Of a DNA stretch of 64,000 nt, positions 26,098 to 35,280 are shown in pieces (within the stretch, counting starts at the first letter, position 1; every line of letters starts with the position of its first letter). Under the pieces are notes generated by a model that ran no database searches, had not been told where the DNA came from, and saw only the letters and a program-made list of their open reading frames with translations. The DNA comes from Bacteroides mediterraneensis (GTDB taxonomy: Bacteria; Bacteroidota; Bacteroidia; Bacteroidales; Bacteroidaceae): positions 2,604,001-2,668,000 of the forward strand of contig NZ_DAJPEN010000001.1 in assembly GCF_025993685.1 (NCBI RefSeq). The letters are read 5' to 3'. A program made the translations under genes and the position numbers.

Positions 26098-26100
26098 ATA

Positions 26101-27033
26101 TCAATTAGGTATTATCAAAGTTATAGCTTCTGGAGCAATCGTTATCTCAATAGGGAAATGGCGGTCCAGCCAAAGACGCCCGTCCAGACTGACTTCCGCA
26201 TTCTGGGCCCGCAACACTTTTACACAACGCGTACGATAAGGCTTTACAATCTTATGATTCAGCAACCTGCCTTGTTGCAACATCCACAAACCGGAAATCA
26301 ACTCACGAAGTTCCGGACGATATACGATTGAAACATCAAGCCACCCGTTATAAGGGACTGCACTGGGAGTAAGGCCATACCCGTAGGCACTTCCTACCGC
26401 CACCGCCATAATACGCCCCCGGATATGCTCATCGTTCACTTTCAGATGCATTCGGTATAATTTCCGCTCGAAGGCCACCAAGAACAAAGAAGCCAGATAA
26501 GAAATCAATGGAATTCCCCAGAATCTACGGGTTTCATTCGTAATCCGTACAATTCGGGCTCCCAATCCCATATAAACCGCATTCAAGAAATAACGGGTCT
26601 GGTGCTGCTCCCCATCAAAATAACAAAAGACTCCAATGTCGATTTTCCGCAAGCGACGGTTAATCAAGACATCTACTGCCATTTTATAATCGTCCGAACT
26701 CAATCCCCAATATTTGGCAAAATCATTTCCGATTCCATTCGGAATGATTCCCAATGCAATTTTCTGTTTGTCTTCCACCTCGGAATTCATAATTCCATTC
26801 AACGCATCATTCATGGCTCCGTCACCTCCTACCACCACAATGGTAAGATATCCGTTATTCGCCATCGTTTTTGCCAGACGTTCCACAGACCCAAATCCTT
26901 CCGACTGCACATAGTCATACTTCACCTTACACTCGTCCATGTAAGCACGAATATTCCGCCAGCGCTTCTGGGCTTTGCGACTTCCGGCCTTCGGGTTATA
27001 TATCACCCCCCATCTGTCTGGTTCTACTGCCAT
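26101..27033 (-). CDS. Diacylglycerol/sphingolipid kinase family protein
   Basis: This probable cytoplasmic, membrane-peripheral lipid kinase has 310 residues. The catalytic N-domain has YNPKAGS (residues about 12-18), the nucleotide loop VVVGGDGAMNDALNG, and GIIPNGIGNDFAKYWGL. A beta-rich C-domain follows. The family includes bacterial diacylglycerol kinases and YegS; the actual substrate cannot be read here. It lies 6 bp after miaA and 3 bp before kdsA, in one operon. Confidence 0.9.
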   Translation of the reverse strand: MAVEPDRWGVIYNPKAGSRKAQKRWRNIRAYMDECKVKYDYVQSEGFGSVERLAKTMANNGYLTIVVVGGDGAMNDALNGIMNSEVEDKQKIALGIIPNGIGNDFAKYWGLSSDDYKMAVDVLINRRLRKIDIGVFCYFDGEQHQTRYFLNAVYMGLGARIVRITNETRRFWGIPLISYLASLFLVAFERKLYRMHLKVNDEHIRGRIMAVAVGSAYGYGLTPSAVPYNGWLDVSIVYRPELRELISGLWMLQQGRLLNHKIVKPYRTRCVKVLRAQNAEVSLDGRLWLDRHFPIEITIAPEAITLIIPN

Positions 27034-27039
27034 ATCCGT

Positions 27040-27951
27040 TTAATTTATCAAGTCCATAATTCGTTTTACATTCTCCTCGGTCGAAGACTCCGCATTGATC
27101 CAATGAATGTGGAATCCTCTTCTTTCCATACCTCTGAACCATGTCATCTGCCGCTTCGCAAACTGATGTATGGCTATTTCAAGCTGAGTGAACATCTCTT
27201 CATACGAAAGCTTTCCAATCACATACAAGGTAAGATATTTATACTCCAATCCATAATAAATCAAATCATCCGGATGAATACCCTCAGCCAACAAGGATTT
27301 TACCTCATCCACCATACCTTCCTCCAAACGCTTCTTCAACCGCCGGGTAATTTTTTCTCTCCGCAATTCGCGGTTAATATCCACTCCGACAATCAAACTG
27401 TTTATTTCCGGGAAGGAACGCGCATTCACATCCTGCTTTAAATAGTATTCTTCTATTTCAATGGCACGGACAGCCCGCTTCACGGTATCCACATCTGTAG
27501 AATTATGCAATTTCTTGTAATGTCCCAATATTTCGGTCAATTCCGGCAAAGATTTGGAAGCCAAACGCTCTCGCAACTCCTTATTTTCCGGCACGGGAAG
27601 AAGGCGATATCCTTTCAAGATAGATTCCAGATACATACCTGTTCCTCCGCATAAAATCGGCATAAGCCCTCTGGATTTCATATCTTCATACGCCACTAAA
27701 AAATCCCTCTGGTATTCAAAGACATTGTATTTATATCCCGGCTCCACAATATCAATCAAATGATAAGGAATCCGATATCCGTCTACTATATAATCTGATA
27801 AGTCTTTCCCTGTACCCAAATCCATCCTACGATACACCTGCCGACTATCTCCGCTAATAATTTCCGTTTTCAAACGCGCTGCCAGTGCCGCAGCCAAAGA
27901 AGTCTTTCCGGAAGCCGTAGGACCAAGTATCGTAACCAAATCATAATTCAT
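27040..27951 (-). CDS. miaA: tRNA dimethylallyltransferase
   Basis: MiaA prenylates A37 of tRNAs reading codons that begin with U. The start MNYDLVTILGPTASGKT gives 303 residues, with the P-loop GPTASGKT at 10-17. Further family features are SGDSRQVYRRMDLGTGK and, later, ALEYKYLTLYVIGKLS with a C-terminal RQMTWFRG. A 27-codon in-frame extension would run into the gapA terminator and is rejected. A -7 box, TATCTTTG, lies at 27985-27978 on the minus strand. It is the first gene of the operon with the lipid kinase, kdsA and a porin. Confidence 0.95.
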   Translation of the reverse strand: MNYDLVTILGPTASGKTSLAAALAARLKTEIISGDSRQVYRRMDLGTGKDLSDYIVDGYRIPYHLIDIVEPGYKYNVFEYQRDFLVAYEDMKSRGLMPILCGGTGMYLESILKGYRLLPVPENKELRERLASKSLPELTEILGHYKKLHNSTDVDTVKRAVRAIEIEEYYLKQDVNARSFPEINSLIVGVDINRELRREKITRRLKKRLEEGMVDEVKSLLAEGIHPDDLIYYGLEYKYLTLYVIGKLSYEEMFTQLEIAIHQFAKRQMTWFRGMERRGFHIHWINAESSTEENVKRIMDLIN

Positions 27952-28017
27952 AAGAGCAAAATTGAGGAGTTCGGCAGCAAAGATAACCTTTTTCTGCACA
28001 CCAAGCACGATAATGAG

Positions 28018-28054
28018 CAAAAAAAAGGCCACCAGGAAAATCCTGGCGGCCTTT
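28018..28054 (-). terminator. Intrinsic terminator of gapA
   Basis: A 14-bp stem with one mismatch runs AAAGGCCACCAGGA (28024-28037) and TCCTGGCGGCCTTT (28041-28054). On the minus strand it is followed by about eight Ts. It separates gapA from the miaA operon. Confidence 0.93.
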
Positions 28055-28074
28055 GCTATATGGTTTTAAACTAA

Positions 28075-29085
28075 TTAGCAGTTTACAGAAGCCATGTGAG
28101 CGATCAAATCCAATACTTTGTTAGAGTAACCGATTTCGTTGTCATACCAAGAAACAACCTTAACGAAAGTATCAGTCAAAGCGATACCAGCTTTAGCATC
28201 GAAGATAGAAGTGTGAGTGTCACCCAAGAAGTCAGAAGAAACGACTGCATCTTCAGTATAACCCAGGATACCCTTCAATTCGCCTTCAGAAGCTTCCTTC
28301 ATAGCAGCGCAGATTTCAGCGTAAGTAGCCGGTTTAGCCAAGTTAACTGTCAAGTCAACTACAGATACATCCAAAGTCGGAACACGCATTGACATACCAG
28401 TCAGTTTACCGTTCAAAGCCGGGATAACTTTACCTACAGCTTTAGCAGCACCTGTTGAAGACGGGATGATGTTACCAGAAGCAGCACGACCACCTCTCCA
28501 GTCTTTCATAGAAGGACCGTCAACAGTTTTCTGAGTAGCAGTAGTAGAGTGAACTGTAGTCATCAAACCATCAGTGATACCCCATTTGTCGTTCAAAACC
28601 TTAGCGATCGGAGCCAAGCAGTTAGTAGTACAAGAAGCGTTAGAAACGAACTGAGTACCCTTAACGTAAGTCTTTTCGTTAACACCGCAAACGAACATCG
28701 GAGTGTCATCCTTAGAAGGAGCTGACATTACTACATATTTAGCACCTGCCTGAATGTGAGCCTGAGCTTTTTCTTTAGTCAGGAACAAACCAGTTGATTC
28801 AACAACGTATTCAGCGCCAACTGCATCCCATTTCAAATCAGCAGGATTCTTTTCAGCAGTTACACGGATTTCTTTACCGTTAACAATCAATTTGCTGTTT
28901 TCAACGTCAGCTTCGATAGTACCGTTGAATTTACCGTGCATAGTATCATATTTCAACATGTATGCCAAGTAATCAACTGGACACAAGTCGTTAATACCTA
29001 CGATCTGAATATCGTTTCTGTTCTGAGCTGCACGGAATACGAAACGGCCGATACGACCGAAACCGTTAATACCTACTTTAATCAT
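28075..29085 (-). CDS. gapA: Glyceraldehyde-3-phosphate dehydrogenase
   Basis: This glycolytic enzyme oxidises glyceraldehyde 3-phosphate with NAD and phosphate. The 336-residue protein starts IKVGINGFGRIGR (Rossmann fold). It has the catalytic Cys152 in SNASCTTNCLAPIAKVL, and WRGGRAASGNIIPSSTGAAK and SWYDNEIGYSNKVLDL further on. Codon use looks restricted compared with neighbours, as in highly expressed genes. It is a single-gene unit with promoter, a leader of about 98 nt, and a strong terminator. Confidence 0.98.
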   Translation of the reverse strand: MIKVGINGFGRIGRFVFRAAQNRNDIQIVGINDLCPVDYLAYMLKYDTMHGKFNGTIEADVENSKLIVNGKEIRVTAEKNPADLKWDAVGAEYVVESTGLFLTKEKAQAHIQAGAKYVVMSAPSKDDTPMFVCGVNEKTYVKGTQFVSNASCTTNCLAPIAKVLNDKWGITDGLMTTVHSTTATQKTVDGPSMKDWRGGRAASGNIIPSSTGAAKAVGKVIPALNGKLTGMSMRVPTLDVSVVDLTVNLAKPATYAEICAAMKEASEGELKGILGYTEDAVVSSDFLGDTHTSIFDAKAGIALTDTFVKVVSWYDNEIGYSNKVLDLIAHMASVNC

Positions 29086-29189
29086 TTTGTTTAAAATTTA
29101 AAGGTTTTATAATTGCTTTATAAACACTCACTCTGTCTGTAACCAAAGAGAAGTATTAAAATGTCATTCCTTTCTCCCTGATTGCGATG

Positions 29190-29219
29190 CAAAAATAAGT
29201 ATTTCTTTTGAAAGTCAAT
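29190..29219 (-). promoter_or_regulatory. gapA promoter
   Basis: On the minus strand, ATTG (29219-29216) and TATTTTTG (29197-29190) are 18 bp apart. The start point would fall near 29183, giving a long leader before the ATG at 29085. Confidence 0.55.
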
Positions 29220-29327
29220 CAAGAAATAGGAGAAAATTTAATCAAAAACAATCAGCTTTTACACCTTATTTATATATAAGGCCTTTTTTTATTTCATTTT
29301 TACTTCTCAAAAACGTAATTTGCAATC

Positions 29328-30281
29328 TCAATATACCAAATTGACATTGTCAATCCACAACTTGTTTCCAGGTGAACCTACAAATGCCCCTCCCATACTG
29401 GATGTGAACTGAAGAATCAAGTGAGTAGGATGCTCATTTTCTTCCGCCCAACCAATCTCTTTTATCAGCTTGCTTTCTCCTTTGCTGTTACGGGCATAAT
29501 ATCCACCTGCTCCCAGCTGCATCAAATCTGCCACATAACGTTTGTCATGCGTGATATCACCATACATGATTTCATACGTAGCCCCATTGTGCCATCCCTG
29601 CGTCTGGTTATATTTTACGGCCACTGTTCCTACGCGTTTCGCGATGATATTCCCTTCTGCATCTTCCGTACGTTTCTGCAACAGACACACCATGATGGCA
29701 CAGTCCTGCCCCGGGACAGTCGATTTCTTGCTGAATCCGGTCTGGCGAATACGATTCGGTTCTCCCGACATCTGCACTTTATAGTCGTAACGGACTGCCT
29801 TTGGACGGGATGTAAAAGGCAATCCGGAATTCAACGCCTTTTCCCCATCTTTAGTTCCGGTAATCGGTTCCTTCATATCTCCAAGGAACATCGAACCAGA
29901 AGCCAATACCGTAATATTGACCAAGCCAAGCACCTTCACACTTTCCACATGAGTTTCCAGACGGGCACAATATCCATCTCCCCGTTTCTCAGGATATACA
30001 CTGGTATTCGTTTTCACAATACCCATCACCTTCGCCATTACGTTGGAATTGCCCCATGGAGAGCCTCCCTGATTCACATAAGCCACATTCCCATCAATTT
30101 CCTTTGTCGGTCCAAGCTCATACAACAGCTTTGTCTTTCCTCCAATGATTCCTGATTCATGAATCTTACGCGTCACCCATTGGTCCATATCACCATATTT
30201 AATGGGAACAACCTTTTCCTGTGCCTGCATGGCCAAAGGCATGCCCAGCAATACCATACCTATAATTCTATTCAGTTTCAT
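29328..30281 (-). CDS. PCMD (putative carbohydrate metabolism) domain protein
   Basis: From MKLNRIIGMVLLG the protein has 317 residues, with a signal peptide ending near MQAQ. The rest looks like the PCMD domain common in Bacteroidetes: GNVAYVNQGGSPWGNSNVMAK early, SRPKAVRYDYKV in the middle and GNKLWIDNVNLVY at the end. This beta-jelly-roll domain is thought to bind glycans; no catalytic site is visible. A -7 box, TATATTTG, lies at 30312-30305 on the minus strand, so it is probably a single-gene unit. The 18-codon upstream extension lacks signal peptide features. Confidence 0.82.
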   Translation of the reverse strand: MKLNRIIGMVLLGMPLAMQAQEKVVPIKYGDMDQWVTRKIHESGIIGGKTKLLYELGPTKEIDGNVAYVNQGGSPWGNSNVMAKVMGIVKTNTSVYPEKRGDGYCARLETHVESVKVLGLVNITVLASGSMFLGDMKEPITGTKDGEKALNSGLPFTSRPKAVRYDYKVQMSGEPNRIRQTGFSKKSTVPGQDCAIMVCLLQKRTEDAEGNIIAKRVGTVAVKYNQTQGWHNGATYEIMYGDITHDKRYVADLMQLGAGGYYARNSKGESKLIKEIGWAEENEHPTHLILQFTSSMGGAFVGSPGNKLWIDNVNLVY

Positions 30282-30312
30282 ACATAGTCTAAGTTTTCCG
30301 GCGGCAAATATA

Positions 30313-30345
30313 ATAAAAAAAGCGACTGTTTTCATGCAGCCGCTT
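30313..30345 (-). terminator. Terminator of the SPOR lipoprotein gene
   Basis: The arms AAGCGACTG (30320-30328) and CAGCCGCTT (30337-30345) pair with one G-U on the minus-strand transcript. Seven or more Ts follow. It ends the SPOR gene just before the PCMD gene promoter. Confidence 0.8.
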
Positions 30346-30389
30346 CCAATCCTGATATATGGGATAATAAATCTTATCTATGTCACATT

Positions 30390-30884
30390 TTAATACACCC
30401 GATACAACAGCCAAGAACCCTGGAAATCTTCACGATTAGGATATTTGGCCTTAAACGCGTCTCTTGCCCGGGCAGCCTCGTCTCTCGTATCAAATGATTC
30501 CACTACCACGCGGTACATATTACGTTCTGCGTTATACACCACTTTGGCATTATAACCGTCTCTGTCAAGCATGGACTTCAGACCATCTGCATTCGCCTTC
30601 ACACCAAAACTACCGCAAACCACACTGTAAGCTTTCAGTCCGTCACCAGAAACAAGTTCCACTTTTTCCTCACGTACAGGAGCCGTAGAAACGACAGGTG
30701 CAGGCGCCGGAGCAGCCTCTACCGCAGGAGCCTCTGCCGGTGCTTCTGTAGCAGCCGATGCTTCAGCCAGTTCTTGCTGTTTAGCTTTTTCATAAGCTTT
30801 CTTGTAAGCACTTTCACTTGATTTACAAGAAGAGAAGGCCAATGCAGTGCACAATGCCATTCCCATTACAACTACTTTCTTCAT
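30390..30884 (-). CDS. SPOR-domain lipoprotein
   Basis: From MKKVVVMGMALC the protein has 164 residues. A signal peptide ends in the lipobox FSSC. An Ala/Glu/Pro-rich linker spans about residues 35-75, and a SPOR domain fills the C-terminus (KAYSVVCGSFGVKANADGLK through YRVVVESF). SPOR domains bind septal peptidoglycan lacking stem peptides, so this is probably an envelope or division-site protein. A -7 box, TACCTTTG, lies at 30934-30927 on the minus strand. It is divergent from ytxH. Confidence 0.9.
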   Translation of the reverse strand: MKKVVVMGMALCTALAFSSCKSSESAYKKAYEKAKQQELAEASAATEAPAEAPAVEAAPAPAPVVSTAPVREEKVELVSGDGLKAYSVVCGSFGVKANADGLKSMLDRDGYNAKVVYNAERNMYRVVVESFDTRDEAARARDAFKAKYPNREDFQGSWLLYRVY

Positions 30885-31076
30885 GTTATCTATACAAATT
30901 AGATGAATATTCAGTTTAACATGTTGCAAAGGTAACAATATAAAATCTGCCTGACTATTAAAATCAGTTAATTATATACCTTATACCACATAGATATGCA
31001 TTTTTCGATAAAAAAAGAACAACATATCAGGATTATTATTAGATTTGTAAAGTAATAACTTTTAAAAAGTAGATTT

Positions 31077-31280
31077 ATGAAAGCATTAAGTATCGTAGCA
31101 GCATTCTTAGGTGGTGTAACATTAGGAGCTGCAGCAGGCATTTTGTTTGCTCCGGAAAAAGGCGAAGAAACCCGTAGAAAGATTGCAGAAGTTCTTCGCA
31201 AGAAAGGCATTCGGCTGAACCGTGCAGAAATGGAAGATTTGGTCGACCAGATAGCAGCAGAAGTAAAAGACGCTGAATAA
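31077..31280 (+). CDS. YtxH-domain protein
   Basis: This 67-residue protein starts with a glycine/alanine-rich hydrophobic segment (GGVTLGAAAGILFAPEKG) followed by a charged helix (EETRRKIAEVLRKKG). That is the YtxH pattern, often linked to general stress. A -7 box, TAGATTTG, lies at 31040-31047. A hairpin with a T-tract follows at once, so much of the transcription may stop after this gene. Confidence 0.87.
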   Translation: MKALSIVAAFLGGVTLGAAAGILFAPEKGEETRRKIAEVLRKKGIRLNRAEMEDLVDQIAAEVKDAE

Positions 31281-31294
31281 ATTTGTCGTAAGTA

Positions 31295-31339
31295 TATAAA
31301 GCAGGCTTTTTCCATGGAAAAGTCTGCTTTATATTTTTT
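31295..31339 (+). terminator. Terminator or attenuator after ytxH
   Basis: The arms TATAAAGCAG (31295-31304) and CTGCTTTATA (31324-31333) enclose a further GC-containing stem and lead into TTTTTT. It sits between ytxH and the holin-like gene, so it may set their relative expression. Confidence 0.8.
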
Positions 31340-31358
31340 CATCTTAGAATAACTGCCT

Positions 31359-31727
31359 ATGTTTGCAAACGATAGAAGCATCGACAACCTGGAAGCCCTT
31401 TTCAAGGAAGTCAAAAAATACGTAGAACTCCAAGGACAGTATATCAAGCTCGATTTAGTGGAAAAGCTAACCGTCCTCCTGTCCACCCTCATACTCATAC
31501 TCATACTCATTATCCTCGGCATGATGGCGCTATTCTATTTCTCATTCATGCTGGTTTATGCCTTGGCCCCACTTGTAGGAAGCCTCATCGGGGGATATGC
31601 CATCATCGGGGGTGTTGTCCTCCTTTTGGCGGTTCTCATCTACCGCATGCGTAAACAATGGATATTCCAACCGATGGTACATTTTCTGGCCCGACTGTTC
31701 CTGGATGAATCTACCCCTAAAAAATAA
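31359..31727 (+). CDS. Phage-holin-superfamily-like membrane protein
   Basis: This 122-residue protein has an N-terminal amphipathic helix (NLEALFKEVKKYVELQGQYI) and two strong membrane segments at about residues 40-65 and 70-92. A basic, aromatic C-terminus follows. This fits the small holin_3-superfamily proteins that occur in chromosomal stress cassettes next to YtxH genes, not a lysis holin. The first membrane segment is encoded by a short 6-bp tandem repeat (ACTCAT, four copies near 31490-31512). It lies 6 bp before the next gene. Confidence 0.8.
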   Translation: MFANDRSIDNLEALFKEVKKYVELQGQYIKLDLVEKLTVLLSTLILILILIILGMMALFYFSFMLVYALAPLVGSLIGGYAIIGGVVLLLAVLIYRMRKQWIFQPMVHFLARLFLDESTPKK

Positions 31728-31733
31728 GATATA

Positions 31734-31994
31734 ATGGACGAGACAAAAACCCCTATCAATTATAGCGTGGAAATCATTTCCCAACTGAGAGCTCAAAAGA
31801 AGCAAGAGCTCAGAGACTCGAAGGAACGCATACAGCGCCTGACTGAAGACTTATTCGCTCCGCAACAAAGTAAAAACCAAATGGAGAATATCATGCAGCA
31901 TGTCAATGCCGGAATCGCCGCTTACGACGGACTCCGGACCGGTATCATGATATTCCAACGTATCCACCGTTTTTTTAACCGAAAGAAAAGATAA
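31734..31994 (+). CDS. Small basic helical protein of the ytxH cassette, function unknown
   Basis: The 86-residue protein is mostly charged helix (SQLRAQKKQELRDSKERIQ) and ends in a strongly basic FNRKKR. No family is recognised with certainty. It starts 6 bp after the holin-like gene and ends 8 bp before the protease gene, so it is part of the same operon. It may be a peripheral membrane or nucleic-acid-binding partner of the holin-like protein; that is a guess. Confidence 0.75.
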   Translation: MDETKTPINYSVEIISQLRAQKKQELRDSKERIQRLTEDLFAPQQSKNQMENIMQHVNAGIAAYDGLRTGIMIFQRIHRFFNRKKR

Positions 31995-32002
31995 AATCAC
32001 TG

Positions 32003-35000
32003 ATGAGAATTCCATTACTTATTGCTGCGCTTGCCACATGCAGTGTGGCCGGAGCTGCAGAAAATCCGTTATGGATGCGTTATTGCTCCATCTCTCCCGA
32101 TGGCAGCACCATTGCATTCTGTTATAAAGGAGACATTTATACCGTGGCTTCCACAGGCGGGGAAGCCAGACAGTTAACCACCCACCAGGCTTATGACACC
32201 CATCCCATCTGGAGCCCGGATGGAAAACAGATAGCTTTCGCTTCTTCCCGTCAAGGCAGTATGGATATCTATCTTGTATCCAAAGACGGCGGAACTCCCC
32301 AAAGACTGACCACCCACTCCGGGAATGAATTGCCAGTTACTTTTACTGACGAGGGACACCTTCTGTTCAGGGCAAGCGTAATGCCGGATGCGGCAGACCT
32401 GTCCTTCCCCAGTTCACAGTTTCCGCAAGTGTATGAAGTCAGCACCCAAGGAGGACGCCCCGTCCTGTATTCCTCTTTCCCCATGGAGGACATCAGCGTA
32501 GGTAAAGACGGGACTATCCTGCTCTATCACGACCAGAAAGGCTACGAAGACCCTTGGCGCAAGCATCATACATCTTCCATTACGCGTGACATCTGGCTCA
32601 GCAAGGAAGACGGCAACCACCAGCGTACTTACCAAAAACTGACATCCTTCAACGGAGAAGACCGCAGTCCGGTATGGAGTGCCGACAACCAGTCATTTTA
32701 CTACCTGAGCGAAAAAGACGGGTCTTTCAACGTGTTCAAACGAAACCTGGATGGAAGCAATGAGATTCAGCTGACCCATCACACCCAACATCCGGTCCGT
32801 TTCTTGTCTGCTTCACAAGACGGCCTTCTATGCTACGGCTACGACGGTGAAATCTATACCGTAAAAGAAGGACAATCTCCACAAAAGGTCAATATCCGTA
32901 TCGTGACAGACCAGACAGAAACCGAACTGGCTCACCAGATAAGAACCTCTGGGGCTACGGAAATCGCTGTCTCTCCCAATGGAAAAGAAGTGGCTTTCGT
33001 GCTTCATGGAGATGTATTTGTCACTTCTACCGACTACAGAACCACCAAACAAATCACAGATACCCCCGAACAAGAGCGCAGCCTAGATTTTTCTCCAGAC
33101 GGACGAAGCATCGTATATGCCTCCGAACGGAATGGTATCTGGCAAATCTATCAGTCTAGCCTTACCGAAAAGGAGGAAAAGTTATTCACTTATGCCACCG
33201 GCATCAAGGAAGAACGGCTTACGCAGACACAAGTTACCTCTTTCCAACCCCAATACAGCCCAGACGGGAAGAAAGTGGCCTTCCTTGAAAACCGTACGAC
33301 TTTGCGCGTACTCAACTTGAAAGACAAATCCGTATGCACTGCCATGGACGGGAAATATGAGTATTCCTACAGCGACGGAGACCAGTGGTTCCAATGGAGT
33401 CCCGACAGCCGCTGGCTGCTCTGCGGCTATATCGGTACAGGTGGATGGAACAACAGCGACGTGGCATTGGTCAATGCTTCGGGCAACGGCGAAATCCATA
33501 ACCTGACAGAAAGCGGATACAATGATTCCAACGCGAAATGGGTGCTGGACGGAAAAGCCATGATTTGGGAAAGTGACCGGGCCGGCTACAGAAGCCACGG
33601 AAGCTGGGGTGCCGAAAGTGATGTCTACATCATGTTCTTCGACCTGGATGCCTACGAGCGCTTCCGGCTGAGTAAGGAAGAGCTGGCACTCGTGGAAGAA
33701 AAAGAGAAAAAAGAAGAAGACAAGGACAAGCAGGACGACAAGAAAAAAGACAAAAAGAAAAATAAAGAGAAATCAGAAAAAGAGGAAGTCACCCCTCTCA
33801 CTTTTGACCTGGAAAATTGCCGTGACCGAATAATCCGACTGACAGGAAATTCATCTTTCCTGGGTGATGCCGTACTTTCTCCCAAAGGTGACAAATTGTA
33901 TTATCAGGCTTCCTTTGAAGATGGAGCCGACTTGTGGGTACACGACCTGAAGGAACAGAAGACTGAGCGTTTGCTCAAGGACATCGGATATGGTTCATTG
34001 ATTTACAACAAAGAAAACAAACAGCTGTTCTTGTGCAGCAACGGAGCCATAAAGAAGATAGACACCGAAAAGAACAACATCCAGAATGTTGATTTTGAAG
34101 CTATATTCAACTATCGTCCTTACAAGGAACGGGAATATATTTTCAATCACGTATGGCAGCAAGTGCTCGACAAGTTCTATGTACCCGACCTGCACGGAAC
34201 CGACTGGAAGTTCTACCGTGAAAGCTATGCCCGCTTCCTGCCATATATCAACAACAACTATGATTTCCAGGAAATGCTGAGCGAACTGCTGGGCGAGCTG
34301 AACGGTTCGCATACCGGTGCCCGGTATTATGCTCCGGGAGCCACCCTCTCCACTGCCTGTCTGGGAGCTTTCTTCGACAACACATACGACGGCGACGGTT
34401 TGAAAATACAGGAAATCATCGCCAAAGGTCCGTTTGCAGTCAAGAAAACCGATGTGACCACGGGATGCATCATCGAAAAGATTGACGGCCAACCGATACT
34501 GAAAAATGTGGATTATTTCCCGATGCTAGAAGGAAAAGCTGGAAAGAACGTACAACTCAGCATCTATAATCCAGCCAACGGAAAACGATTCCAGGTGAGC
34601 ATCAAACCTATCAGTATGGGAGCCCAGAATGAGCTTCTTTACAAGCGCTGGGTGAAACGGAATGAAAAAATGGTAGAAAAACTTTCCGGAGGACGCATTG
34701 CATACGTACACGTGAAAGGCATGGACAGCCCAAGCTTCCGCACCGTGTACAGCGAATTGCTGAGCGACCGGAACCGTAACAAGGAAGCGGTCATCGTCGA
34801 CACCCGTCATAATGGCGGAGGATGGCTTCACGACGACCTGGCCACTTTGCTGAGCGGCAAAGAATACCAACGTTTCGTGCCACGTGGACAATACATCGGC
34901 AGCGATCCGTTCAACAAATGGCTGAAGCCTTCTTGCGTCATGATTTGCGAAGACAATTACAGCAACGCACATGGTTTCCCATGGGTATATAAGGAACTGA

Positions 35001-35266
35001 AAATCGGAAAGCTGATTGGTGCTCCTGTGCCCGGCACCATGACTGCCGTATGGTGGGAACGTCAGATAGACCCAACTATCGTGTTCGGTATCCCGCAGGT
35101 AGGCTGCATGGATATGCGTGGCCAGTACATGGAAAACCATCTGCTGGAACCCGACATTACCGTATACAATACCCCCGAAAAATCATTGAAGGGCGAAGAT
35201 GAGCAACTGGAAGCAGCCGTAAAAGAAATGCTTAAAGAAGCCGATGCGGCAAAGAATAAGAAATAA
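32003..35266 (+). CDS. Tricorn-like S41 serine protease with beta-propeller domains
   Basis: The 1087-residue protein has a signal peptide (about 1-19). Repeated WD40-like/PD40 blades carry SPDGSTIAFCYKGDIY-type repeats through about residue 700. A PDZ-like domain and a C-terminal S41 protease core follow. Candidate catalytic residues are H770 in NGSHTGARY and S987 in NYSNAHGFPW, by analogy with tricorn and tail-specific proteases. A Lys/Glu/Asp-rich stretch of about 45 residues (about 558-600) interrupts the second propeller. It is probably periplasmic and degrades peptides. It is downstream of the ytxH cassette with only 8 bp between, so it may be co-transcribed. Confidence 0.93.
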   Translation: MRIPLLIAALATCSVAGAAENPLWMRYCSISPDGSTIAFCYKGDIYTVASTGGEARQLTTHQAYDTHPIWSPDGKQIAFASSRQGSMDIYLVSKDGGTPQRLTTHSGNELPVTFTDEGHLLFRASVMPDAADLSFPSSQFPQVYEVSTQGGRPVLYSSFPMEDISVGKDGTILLYHDQKGYEDPWRKHHTSSITRDIWLSKEDGNHQRTYQKLTSFNGEDRSPVWSADNQSFYYLSEKDGSFNVFKRNLDGSNEIQLTHHTQHPVRFLSASQDGLLCYGYDGEIYTVKEGQSPQKVNIRIVTDQTETELAHQIRTSGATEIAVSPNGKEVAFVLHGDVFVTSTDYRTTKQITDTPEQERSLDFSPDGRSIVYASERNGIWQIYQSSLTEKEEKLFTYATGIKEERLTQTQVTSFQPQYSPDGKKVAFLENRTTLRVLNLKDKSVCTAMDGKYEYSYSDGDQWFQWSPDSRWLLCGYIGTGGWNNSDVALVNASGNGEIHNLTESGYNDSNAKWVLDGKAMIWESDRAGYRSHGSWGAESDVYIMFFDLDAYERFRLSKEELALVEEKEKKEEDKDKQDDKKKDKKKNKEKSEKEEVTPLTFDLENCRDRIIRLTGNSSFLGDAVLSPKGDKLYYQASFEDGADLWVHDLKEQKTERLLKDIGYGSLIYNKENKQLFLCSNGAIKKIDTEKNNIQNVDFEAIFNYRPYKEREYIFNHVWQQVLDKFYVPDLHGTDWKFYRESYARFLPYINNNYDFQEMLSELLGELNGSHTGARYYAPGATLSTACLGAFFDNTYDGDGLKIQEIIAKGPFAVKKTDVTTGCIIEKIDGQPILKNVDYFPMLEGKAGKNVQLSIYNPANGKRFQVSIKPISMGAQNELLYKRWVKRNEKMVEKLSGGRIAYVHVKGMDSPSFRTVYSELLSDRNRNKEAVIVDTRHNGGGWLHDDLATLLSGKEYQRFVPRGQYIGSDPFNKWLKPSCVMICEDNYSNAHGFPWVYKELKIGKLIGAPVPGTMTAVWWERQIDPTIVFGIPQVGCMDMRGQYMENHLLEPDITVYNTPEKSLKGEDEQLEAAVKEMLKEADAAKNKK

Positions 35267-35280
35267 GATTCCAACTACCT

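Noticed and set aside
27952..28032. Longer miaA reading with 27 extra residues
   Set aside because: The extension begins inside the gapA terminator hairpin, and the P-loop is at its normal distance from the inner Met.
30968..31522. 184-codon minus-strand frame over ytxH and the holin-like gene
   Set aside because: Low-complexity Ser/Met runs arise from the ACTCAT repeats on the other strand. It conflicts with two plausible plus-strand genes and a terminator.
31359..31727. Prophage lysis holin
   Set aside because: No endolysin or other phage gene is near. The gene is embedded in a ytxH cassette, where such proteins are chromosomal.
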